Origin: Cellulomonas xylanilytica
GTDB taxonomy: Bacteria > Actinomycetota > Actinomycetes > Actinomycetales > Cellulomonadaceae
Reading direction: 5' to 3'
Assembly (NCBI RefSeq): GCF_007989805.1
Contig: NZ_BJUB01000003.1
Span: 124,001 to 188,000, forward strand
Length of the DNA: 64,000 bases
Shown here: positions 27,722 to 34,777 of the stretch, in pieces
Layout: each line of letters begins with the position of its first letter
How positions within the stretch are numbered: the stretch's first letter is position 1
The notes under the pieces: generated by a model
Seen by the model: only the letters and a program-made list of their open reading frames with translations
What the model was told of the DNA's origin: nothing
The model's database searches: none
Translations under genes and position numbers: made by a program

Positions 27722-30700
27722 CTACGAGGGGTTGCGGTGGTGTCCCGGCAGGGTGAGCGTGAGCCGCGCGGGCTTCGTCGCCGTCGAACCCGCCGAGTTG
27801 CTGAACACGGCCCGGTACTCCGTGCCGAGGCTCAGCACGGTGGCCCTGAAGCTCAGCGTGGTGCTCTTCGCGCCCGGCACCGTGACCCACGGGCTGCCGA
27901 ACCAGCGCACCTGCCACTTCACCGTCGGAGCCGGGTAGCCCGTCGCGGCCGCCGTGAAGGTAACGGTCTTGCCGAGCGCCACGCGGGCCGGAGCCGGGTG
28001 CTTGGTGATGACCGGTGCGGACTTCGCCACCGTCAGCGTCGCCCCCTGCGTCGTGGCCGAACCCGCCGCGTTGGTGAACACGGCGCGGTACGAGGCACCG
28101 GCGGTGACCACCACGTCGAGCGTGGTCCCCGTGGCGCCCACGACGTCCTGCCACGGCCCCGCCTGCTGGACCTGCCACTGGACGGTCGGTGCCGGGGTGC
28201 CGGACGCCGCCGCCGTGAAGGTCGCCGTCGACCCGTAGGCCGCCGTCACCGACGCGGGCTGCTGCGTGACGACGGGAGCCACCTGCACCGGCGCACCTGC
28301 ACCCAGGTCGGCGACGAACGACGCCACCCAGGACATCGACGAGTTCCAGTTGATCGTGATCTCGTTGGACGCCCAGGACGAGATGACGTCGAGGTAGCAC
28401 ATCGAGGGCGCGCAGCCCTCGGTGAACGTCGCCTGCATCGTCGGGTCCCACGTGCCCGTGACCGAGTTCGGGCCGCCCGCCAGCGAACCCGGCGGGGGCT
28501 CGGGCAGGCCCGGGTCGAGAGAGTTCGCGAACCAGCGGCTGTGCTGCTGGTGCGAGGCCACCTCGCCCCACCCGGTGACGTAGGACTGGTTGAGGCCGTT
28601 GCGGCCCAGCAGGTAGTCCATGCCCTCGAGCACCGCGCGGCTGTACGTCGTGTCCCCGGTGAGGTCGTAGGCCACGCCGAGGACGACCAGGTTGTTCGTC
28701 ACCGACGAGTTGGAGCCCCAGTCGTAGGTGCCCGAGACGGGCGAGTAGACCGAGCCCCACGGCTGCGCCGCCTGGCTGGCGACGTACTCGTCGGCACCGG
28801 CGACCACCGAGGCCTTGACCTCGTCGAGGCCGGGCAGGTCGTTGGGCACCGTGGCCAGGTCGATGCGGCCGAGCGCCGCGACGCTTCCCCAGTTGAACCC
28901 CCCGGCCGTGAACACGTCCGCGGTGTGCTGCGGGCTGGCAAGGACGTACTCCTCGAACGCGTCCTCACCCGTGGTGAGGAACAGCTCCGCGGCCGCCCAG
29001 TAGAACTCGTCCGTGACGACCGCGTCGTCGTACGGGCCACCACCGTCGGAGCCCGCCGCGGCGGGTGCGTAGACGGCCGGGTGCTCGAGCGCGGCGGCCC
29101 AGGTCGACCGCGCCGTCGCCAGCAGGGAGTCGGCGAACGCGGCGTCGTACTCACGGAACAGGCGGGCACCCTGAGCCGCTACCGCGGCGACATTGAGGGT
29201 CGCGGCCGTGGACGGGCGGTGGAGCGAGCGCACCTGCGGGTCGTCCGCAGGAGCCAGCGGCAGGCCCGTCCAGCCCTCGTCGTGGACCTTGTGGTGCACC
29301 ATCCCGGCGTACTCGCCGGAGGGCGCGATCATCTTCTGCATCCACTCGAGCTCCCAGCGCGCCTCGTCCAGCACGTCGGGCACGTCGTTGCCGTGCTCGG
29401 GAACGTCGAGGGTGCCGTCGCCGAGCGCCCCGGGCGTCGCCGACGACGCCGTCAGGGTGCGCTCGTACGTGCTGAGCAGCTGCGCCACCGAGATGCCGCC
29501 GTTGACCACGTACTTGCCGTGGTCGCCGGCGTCGTACCAGCCGCCCGAGACGTCGAGCGTGTAGTCGCAGGTCCAGCCGTCGTAGTAGTCGCGCGGCCCG
29601 ATGCACGGCACCTCGGTGTCGCCCTGGTTGGGTGCGAGGCCGACGTGGCCGGCCTCGCGGGCGTACTCCTCGCCGACGATCGCACCGTCGATGGGTGTGC
29701 CGGAGCGAGCGAGGTAGAAGTAGTCGAGCGCGTCCTGGCGGAGCTGCTGGTAGAGGTCGGCGTCGATGTCGAACGGACGGCTCGTCTCCCCGTCGGCGAC
29801 CAGCGTGTAGCCGGCACCGGCCGTGGTCACCTCAGAGAAGTCGATGACATGGACGTTGAGGTCGGTCGACGCGTCCGTGCCGGCGGGAGCGGTGGTGCCG
29901 GACGTCACGACGGCGTCGGCCGCATCGTGCAGCTCCCACGGCAGCGCCTCGGTCGACTCGGTCACCAGGGTGGCCCGCTTCGGGCCCTCGGGCACGTAGC
30001 CGACCTGGTTGACGCGCACGCGCGGCCCGGTCTCGGGTTCGTACGGCGGCGGCGGGCTGGCCGTCGTCCGCAGCGACACGTCAGTGATGCAGAACTCGTA
30101 CCCGACCGACTTGCCCAGGTGGAAGGCCAGCTGGCCGGGCGCCGTGCCGTCGGCGGGGAACGTGAGGTTCGCCGTGAACGGGTAGGTGTACGTGGTCAGC
30201 TCGCTGGTCAGCGGCGCGGACGCCTGCTCGAACGTGGTGCGGTAGGCACCGCCGCCCTCACCGACGATCACGCGCACCGGGGTGTCGGGCGTCGCCTTCG
30301 CGGTGAAGGTCAGGACGTAGTTCTGGCCCTCCTCGATCGGGATCCCCGTGAAGGCCAGGCCCGCGTCCCAGGGGTTGGGCTGGCCGCCCGGCAGGGTGGT
30401 GCAGACGCCGCCGTCGACGAACACCGGGTCCGACCCGCCGTACAGGCCCCACGGCCCGAGCGACTCGGCGAACGAGGTCTGCGGCAGGAGCTCGACGTCG
30501 GAGGACAGCGACACGTCGTCGAGGCAGAAGGTCCAGGCGTCGGGGCTGAACCCGCCGAGCTGGAAGGCGATCTGGCCCTCGGGCTCGTCCGCGGTGGCGG
30601 TCGCGGGGTAGCTGTCGGCCGCGGTGAACTCGTAGGAGAACTCCGTCAGGTCCGAGGTCAGCGCCGGGCTCTTGTCCACGACGGTGCCGTACGGGGCGCC

Positions 30701-31024
30701 GTTCTGGCCCACCAGCGCCCGGACGGTGACGTCGGTCGTCGCCGAGGCCGAGAACGCGAACGTGTAGGTCGACCCCTCCTCGACCTCCACGCCGTTGAGC
30801 AGCACACCGACCCCGTACTGCGCCGAGCCGGCGGGCACGTCGACGCAGAAGCTGCCCCCGCTGGTGTCGATCGCCCCCTCGTGCCCGTACGCGACCCACG
30901 ATCCCGGGCCGTCGTCGAACGACTCGGTCGGGACGGCGGCGACCGTGGGAGAGATACCCACGATCGCGAGTGCGGCTGTAGCGGTCAAGACGGCGCCTGA
31001 GCGCCAGGTGCGACGAGAAACCAC
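27722..31024 (-). CDS. cenC: secreted GH9 endoglucanase, CenC-like
   Basis: Cellulose-degrading enzyme of 1100 residues, near the length of C. fimi CenC. After a Sec signal peptide (about 1-30) come two CBM4 modules for amorphous cellulose (about 33-175, 180-325), an Ig-like CelD-N module (PRVRVNQVGYVPEGPKRA), the GH9 barrel (about 430-880) and two Ig-like repeats (about 890-1095). Catalytic regions are intact: the aspartates in GGWYDAGDHGKYV and the proton-donor glutamate in SNEITINWNSSMSW. Start GTG 31024 follows AAGGGAGA. A CebR-like box lies 15 bases upstream. It is inserted between truB and ribF. The two Ig repeats are 60-70 per cent alike, a likely duplication. Confidence 0.95.
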   Translation of the reverse strand: MVSRRTWRSGAVLTATAALAIVGISPTVAAVPTESFDDGPGSWVAYGHEGAIDTSGGSFCVDVPAGSAQYGVGVLLNGVEVEEGSTYTFAFSASATTDVTVRALVGQNGAPYGTVVDKSPALTSDLTEFSYEFTAADSYPATATADEPEGQIAFQLGGFSPDAWTFCLDDVSLSSDVELLPQTSFAESLGPWGLYGGSDPVFVDGGVCTTLPGGQPNPWDAGLAFTGIPIEEGQNYVLTFTAKATPDTPVRVIVGEGGGAYRTTFEQASAPLTSELTTYTYPFTANLTFPADGTAPGQLAFHLGKSVGYEFCITDVSLRTTASPPPPYEPETGPRVRVNQVGYVPEGPKRATLVTESTEALPWELHDAADAVVTSGTTAPAGTDASTDLNVHVIDFSEVTTAGAGYTLVADGETSRPFDIDADLYQQLRQDALDYFYLARSGTPIDGAIVGEEYAREAGHVGLAPNQGDTEVPCIGPRDYYDGWTCDYTLDVSGGWYDAGDHGKYVVNGGISVAQLLSTYERTLTASSATPGALGDGTLDVPEHGNDVPDVLDEARWELEWMQKMIAPSGEYAGMVHHKVHDEGWTGLPLAPADDPQVRSLHRPSTAATLNVAAVAAQGARLFREYDAAFADSLLATARSTWAAALEHPAVYAPAAAGSDGGGPYDDAVVTDEFYWAAAELFLTTGEDAFEEYVLASPQHTADVFTAGGFNWGSVAALGRIDLATVPNDLPGLDEVKASVVAGADEYVASQAAQPWGSVYSPVSGTYDWGSNSSVTNNLVVLGVAYDLTGDTTYSRAVLEGMDYLLGRNGLNQSYVTGWGEVASHQQHSRWFANSLDPGLPEPPPGSLAGGPNSVTGTWDPTMQATFTEGCAPSMCYLDVISSWASNEITINWNSSMSWVASFVADLGAGAPVQVAPVVTQQPASVTAAYGSTATFTAAASGTPAPTVQWQVQQAGPWQDVVGATGTTLDVVVTAGASYRAVFTNAAGSATTQGATLTVAKSAPVITKHPAPARVALGKTVTFTAAATGYPAPTVKWQVRWFGSPWVTVPGAKSTTLSFRATVLSLGTEYRAVFSNSAGSTATKPARLTLTLPGHHRNPS

Positions 31025-31038
31025 GGTGTCTCCCTTGG

Positions 31039-31052
31039 TAGGAGCGCTCCCA
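31039..31052. promoter_or_regulatory. CebR/CelR-type operator of the cellulase gene
   Basis: TAGGAGCGCTCCCA differs at one position from TGGGAGCGCTCCCA, the box bound by the cellobiose-responsive LacI-family repressors CelR/CebR in Thermobifida and Streptomyces. It starts 15 bases upstream of the GH9 start codon. A 7-base-pair hairpin, TCCCACA-ACCC-TGTGGGA (31048-31065), overlaps its right half. Confidence 0.85.
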
Positions 31053-31119
31053 CAACCCTGTGGGACGCTGTGACGCTCCGCGCAGAGTAGCCCCGGAAGC
31101 GGACATATCGGAAGAGCCT

Positions 31120-31132
31120 CGAAACGGTTCGT
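31120..31132. promoter_or_regulatory. distal palindromic element shared with the GH127 gene
   Basis: CGAAACGGTTCGT, 12 of 13 bases identical to the element at 22217-22229 and at the same distance (96 against 97 bases) from the start codon. CGAAACGGTTCG is symmetric at 10 of 12 positions. It could bind a second LacI-family or other sugar regulator. Confidence 0.55.
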
Positions 31133-31155
31133 CCGAACGAGCGGCCCGGCACCGC

Positions 31156-32100
31156 TCAGGCGGGCGAGAACACCAGCGCCGGGCGGACCGTGCCGCCGCG
31201 CTCCTCGAGCAGGGCCACGAGCCGGCCGTCGGGACCGATACCCGCCACCGTGGTCCCGGGCGCGTCGTCGGCCACCCCGATCGACTGGCCGTAGGACAGG
31301 GCGCGGGCCTCGTCGTCGGTGAGCTCCCGCACGGGGAACGTCGCCCGCGCGGAGTCCGCCAGCGACACGACGTCGATCGGCTCGTCCACCGGCAACGCAC
31401 CCAGGTCGTCGAGCGACCTGGCGACGTCGAGCGAGTAGCCGCCGACCCGCGTGCGCCGCAGCGCGGTCAGGTGGCCGCCCACTCCCAGCGCCGCTCCCAG
31501 GTCACGCGCGAGCGCGCGGACGTAGGTCCCCGAGGACACCACGACGGTCACGTCGACGTCGAGCACCGGCGAGCCGTCGGCGGTGAGCGCCGGGCGCACG
31601 TCGTGCACGTCGAACCTGCTGACCGTGACCGGCCGCGCCGCGAGCTCGACGTCCTCGCCCGCGCGCACGCGCGCGTAGGCGCGCTGGCCGTCGACCTTGA
31701 TGGCGGACACGGCGCTGGGCACCTGCTGGATCGCACCCGTGAGGGCGGCCGCGCCCGCGGCGACGTCGGCCGTCGTCACCCCCGAGGCGTCGACCGTGGC
31801 GACGGCCTCGCCATCGGCGTCGTCCGTGGTCGTCGCGACGCCGAGCCGGATCGTCGCGGTGTACTCCTTGTCGGCGCCGACGACGTACGTCAGCAGCCGC
31901 GTCGCTCGACCGATCCCCACCACGAGGACGCCGGTCGCCATCGGGTCGAGGGTTCCGGCGTGCCCGACCTTGCGGGTGCTCGCCAGGCGGCGCATGCGCG
32001 CGACGACGTCGTGGCTGGTCCACCCGGCGGGCTTGTCGACGACGACCACGCCGTCCGCAGCGGTCGGCCGCCGGGGTCCCGGCTCCCCCGACCTCGTCAC
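31156..32100 (-). CDS. truB: tRNA pseudouridine-55 synthase
   Basis: Makes pseudouridine 55 in the T-loop of tRNAs. 314 residues. The N-terminal VVDKPAGWTSHDVV and RKVGHAGTLDPMATGVL carry the family motif with the catalytic aspartate. SAIKVDGQRAYARVRAGE and GTYVRALARDLG follow, and a PUA-like C-terminal region completes it. Start GTG 32100 overlaps the stop of a TetR-type regulator gene (GTGA), so expression is apparently coupled to that regulator rather than to rbfA. Confidence 0.95.
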   Translation of the reverse strand: MTRSGEPGPRRPTAADGVVVVDKPAGWTSHDVVARMRRLASTRKVGHAGTLDPMATGVLVVGIGRATRLLTYVVGADKEYTATIRLGVATTTDDADGEAVATVDASGVTTADVAAGAAALTGAIQQVPSAVSAIKVDGQRAYARVRAGEDVELAARPVTVSRFDVHDVRPALTADGSPVLDVDVTVVVSSGTYVRALARDLGAALGVGGHLTALRRTRVGGYSLDVARSLDDLGALPVDEPIDVVSLADSARATFPVRELTDDEARALSYGQSIGVADDAPGTTVAGIGPDGRLVALLEERGGTVRPALVFSPA

Positions 32101-32690
32101 GCGGTGCGCCGCTCGGAAATGCCGTCCTCGACGCACTGCACGAGCGCGTCCAGGCCGGCGTCCTCGCCGCGGTGCGCCGGCGCGTCGACCGCGAGGAGCA
32201 CGTTGATGAGCATGCCCTGCGCGACGAACGCGCGAGCGGTCTCGTCGTCGGCTCCCGACCGCTCGCGGAAGAGACGGAACGCCTCCCCCAGCGTGTGTCG
32301 CGCGACGCGCCCCACCTCCTCGTCGGCGCCGGCGATGAACCCGTGCATGACCAGACGCAGCAGGTCGCGGTCCGCCAGGAGGCCGACGTAGGCGTCGCCC
32401 ATCGCGTGCCCGGCGTCGGGCCCGGCCGGGACCGCGCCGAGCGTCGCGAGGATCTGCGCGCTGGCCTCGGAGTACGCCTCGAGGAAGAGCTCGCGCTTGG
32501 TGCCGAACAGCCGCACCACGTAGGGCTGGGAGACGCCTGCCGCGCGGGCCACCTCGTCCGTGCTGGCCGCGTACCCGCGCTCCGCGAACACCCGGCGCGC
32601 GGCGACCAGGATCTCCGCACGTCGCTGCGCTCCGGACATCCGCTGTGCCGGCTTCTTCGCCGCCCACGCGACCTGCTGCTCCTGAGACAT
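32097..32690 (-). CDS. TetR-family repressor of the divergent efflux gene
   Basis: 197 residues from ATG 32690. The helix-turn-helix spans about residues 20-60 (STDEVARAAGVSQPYVVRLF). The C-terminal domain resembles TetR proteins beside MFS exporters. The start is uncertain: ATG 32699 would add three residues, and neither has a ribosome site. TAACAT ends 7 bases before ATG 32690, so a leaderless transcript is plausible. It is divergent from the MFS exporter and overlaps truB, so it is likely autoregulated and its transcript also carries truB. Confidence 0.85.
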   Translation of the reverse strand: MSQEQQVAWAAKKPAQRMSGAQRRAEILVAARRVFAERGYAASTDEVARAAGVSQPYVVRLFGTKRELFLEAYSEASAQILATLGAVPAGPDAGHAMGDAYVGLLADRDLLRLVMHGFIAGADEEVGRVARHTLGEAFRLFRERSGADDETARAFVAQGMLINVLLAVDAPAHRGEDAGLDALVQCVEDGISERRTA

Positions 32691-32692
32691 GG

Positions 32693-32721
32693 TTGACATG
32701 TTATCAGCCGATGCCTACGGT
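32693..32721 (+). promoter_or_regulatory. promoter of the MFS exporter gene
   Basis: TTGACA (32693-32698), 17-base spacer, TACGGT (32716-32721). The -35 box abuts or overlaps the TetR start codon, so RNA polymerase at this promoter and TetR-gene transcription would interfere. An operator is expected here. The only imperfect symmetry I saw is TTGTT...AACAA (32727-32753), which is too weak to call. Confidence 0.6.
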
Positions 32722-32764
32722 CCGTCTTGTTAGTAATCAGTCAATGCCAACAAGGAGACCTCCC

Positions 32765-34198
32765 GTGACCGCCACGTTGCCGGCACCGGCCCAGCTGCCC
32801 GTCGCGCCACCGTCCGCGCGCCGCCGGGGCACCGCCGTCGCGCTCATCGCCGCGTCCGTCCCGATGTTCATGGCCACGCTCGACAACCTGGTCATGACCA
32901 CCGCGCTGCCCGTCCTGCGGACCGAGCTGTCCGCCACCCTCGAGCAGCTCCAGTGGATGGTGAACGCCTACACGCTGAGCTTCGCCACGCTCATGATCGC
33001 CGCCGCCACGCTGGGCGACCGGTGGGGGCGCCGTCGTGTGTTCGTCGCCGGGATCGTGGTGTTCGCCCTCGCCTCGATCGCGTCCGCCCTGGCCACCAGC
33101 GCCGAGCTGCTCATCGCCGCCCGCGCGGTCCAGGGTGCCGGCGCCGCGGCGATCATGCCGCTGTCCCTCACCCTGCTCGCCGGCGCGGTCCCCGCGGCTC
33201 GGCGCGCGATGGCGATCGGGATCTGGGGCGGGGTCTCCGGCCTCGGCGTAGCCCTCGGACCGGTCATCGGCGGCGCCGTCGTCGACGGCATCTCGTGGGA
33301 GGCGATCTTCTGGATCAACGTCCCCGTCGCGGTCGTCGCCATCCCGCTGGTGTTCTGGGCGCTGCCCGAGTCGCACGGCCGGCGCCAGCGGCTCGACCTC
33401 GCCGGGCTCGTCCTCGCGGGTGCCGGCATCCTCTCGCTCGTCTGGGCGATCATCCGCGGCAACGACGACGGGTGGGGCTCCCTCACCGTGGTCGGCGGCA
33501 TGGCGCTCGGCGCCCTCCTGATCGTCGCGTTCCTGTTCCGCGAGTCCCGCACCGACCACCCGCTCATCCCGCTGCGCCTGTTCCGGGTGCGGTCGTTCGC
33601 GGTGGCCAACGGAAGTGCGCTGGTGTTCTCGTTCGGCGTCTTCGGGCTCGTGTTCCTGCTGGCCCAGTACCTGCAGATCGGGATGGGCTACACGCCCCTG
33701 GAGGCCGGGATCCGCACCCTGCCGTGGACCGCCGCGCCGATGGTCTTCGCGCCGATCGCCGGCATGCTCGCCCCTCGCGTCGGGGTCCGTCCGCTGCTCG
33801 CCGCCGGTCTGGCCCTGCAGGCCGCCGGCCTGGCGTGGATGGGGCTCGTCGTCACCAGCGACACCCTGGTCTACACCGACCTGGTCCCTGGGCTCGCCCT
33901 CGCCGGCATCGGCATGGGCCTGACGTTCGCGCCGAGCGCCACCGCCGTCCTGTTCGACATGGCACCCGACGACCACGGCACCGCCAGCTCGGTGAACTCG
34001 ACCATCCGCGAGATCGGCGGCGCCCTGGGCGTCGCGGCGCTCGTCGCGGTGTTCACCGCGTCGGACGGCACCCTGACACCCGAGGGCTATGTCGCGGGCC
34101 TGCAGCCGGCCGCCCTGGTGGCCGCGGTCGTCGTGGCGCTCGGCGCCCTGATGGTGCTGGCGTGGATGCCGCGCGAGACCGGCCGCCAGCGCGCCTGA
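32765..34198 (+). CDS. MFS drug exporter, 14-helix DHA2 type
   Basis: 477-residue proton-coupled efflux protein from GTG 32765, preceded by AAGGAG. About 14 helices are predicted. Signatures seen are motif A LGDRWGRRRVF after helix 2, the helix-1 region MFMATLDNLVMTTALP (motif D1-like), and motif C GVALGPVIGG in helix 5. The likely role is export of an antimicrobial or metabolite sensed by the divergent TetR protein; the substrate is unknown. With the TetR gene it separates rbfA from truB. Confidence 0.92.
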   Translation: MTATLPAPAQLPVAPPSARRRGTAVALIAASVPMFMATLDNLVMTTALPVLRTELSATLEQLQWMVNAYTLSFATLMIAAATLGDRWGRRRVFVAGIVVFALASIASALATSAELLIAARAVQGAGAAAIMPLSLTLLAGAVPAARRAMAIGIWGGVSGLGVALGPVIGGAVVDGISWEAIFWINVPVAVVAIPLVFWALPESHGRRQRLDLAGLVLAGAGILSLVWAIIRGNDDGWGSLTVVGGMALGALLIVAFLFRESRTDHPLIPLRLFRVRSFAVANGSALVFSFGVFGLVFLLAQYLQIGMGYTPLEAGIRTLPWTAAPMVFAPIAGMLAPRVGVRPLLAAGLALQAAGLAWMGLVVTSDTLVYTDLVPGLALAGIGMGLTFAPSATAVLFDMAPDDHGTASSVNSTIREIGGALGVAALVAVFTASDGTLTPEGYVAGLQPAALVAAVVVALGALMVLAWMPRETGRQRA

Positions 34199-34207
34199 CC
34201 GACAGCA

Positions 34208-34245
34208 CGACGGCGCCCCTCCGACATGTCGGAGGGGCGCCGTCG
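34208..34245. terminator. bidirectional hairpin terminator
   Basis: A perfect 38-base palindrome with 19-base arms CGACGGCGCCCCTCCGACA / TGTCGGAGGGGCGCCGTCG. In RNA the central 4-6 bases would form the loop. It lies 9 bases after the MFS stop and 10 bases before the convergent rbfA stop, so it can serve both genes. Confidence 0.85.
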
Positions 34246-34255
34246 ACTGTGTGCG

Positions 34256-34693
34256 TCAGTCGTCCGACTCGTCCTCGTCGGGCTTCTTGTACGGGTCGGC
34301 GTCCCCGGCGAAGCTCGCCTGGGCCGCCAGCGCGGCGACCTCGCGGTCCCGGCGTGCCGCCTCGAGCAGCGCGGCGTCCAGCTGGGCCGAGGTGTCGGGC
34401 AGTGCGTCCAGGTGGAAGTCCAGCGACGGCGTCAGCCGGATGCCGGTCTGCTTGCCCACCTCGGAGCGGATGATGCCCTTCGCGCTCTCCAGCGCGGCGG
34501 CGGTGTCGGTGCGCGCCGCGTCGTCGCCCAGCACCGTGTAGAACACGTCGGCGTGCTGGAGGTCACCGGTGACGCGCACGTCGGTCACGGTGACGAACCC
34601 GAGCCGCGGGTCCTTGATCCGGGTGTCGAGCATCTGCGCGACGACCTGCTGGATGCGCTCGCTGAGCTTGCGGGCGCGGGCGGTGTCCGCCAT
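34256..34693 (-). CDS. rbfA: ribosome-binding factor A
   Basis: 30S maturation and cold-adaptation factor that binds near the 5' helix of 16S rRNA. 145 residues from ATG 34693. The single KH-like domain has [16 protein letters not shown] at the N-terminus and [23 protein letters not shown]. The acidic C-terminal tail ends DEDESDD. It follows infB with a hairpin in the gap. Confidence 0.94.
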   Translation of the reverse strand: MADTARARKLSERIQQVVAQMLDTRIKDPRLGFVTVTDVRVTGDLQHADVFYTVLGDDAARTDTAAALESAKGIIRSEVGKQTGIRLTPSLDFHLDALPDTSAQLDAALLEAARRDREVAALAAQASFAGDADPYKKPDEDESDD

Positions 34694-34722
34694 CGGGGGC
34701 AACCTTTCTTCCTCGTGAGAGA

Positions 34723-34762
34723 CCGCGGGGCGGGCGAGGAGCATTCCTCGCCCGCCCCGCGG
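34723..34762 (-). terminator. hairpin between infB and rbfA
   Basis: 18-base arms CCGCGGGGCGGGCGAGGA / TCCTCGCCCGCCCCGCGG with a 4-base loop GCAT, 15 bases after the infB stop. It may attenuate transcription into rbfA or stabilise the infB 3' end. Confidence 0.75.
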
Positions 34763-34777
34763 GCGTTGATCACCGGG

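Noticed and set aside
26498..31000. Very long open frame (1500 codons) on the plus strand opposite ribF and the cellulase
   Set aside because: Its translation is low-complexity Arg/Val/Asp/His sequence with no domain. It is the antisense shadow of well-supported minus-strand genes, a normal result of G/C-biased third positions. Similar frames opposite infB (34226-37996), pnp (20927-24133, 23836-26022), ftsK (1716-4034) and the pot genes (47405-51301) were rejected for the same reason.
32727..32753. TTGTT...AACAA symmetry proposed as the TetR operator of the MFS gene
   Set aside because: A 17-base spacer and only five-base arms; not comparable with the clear dyad at 4435-4454.
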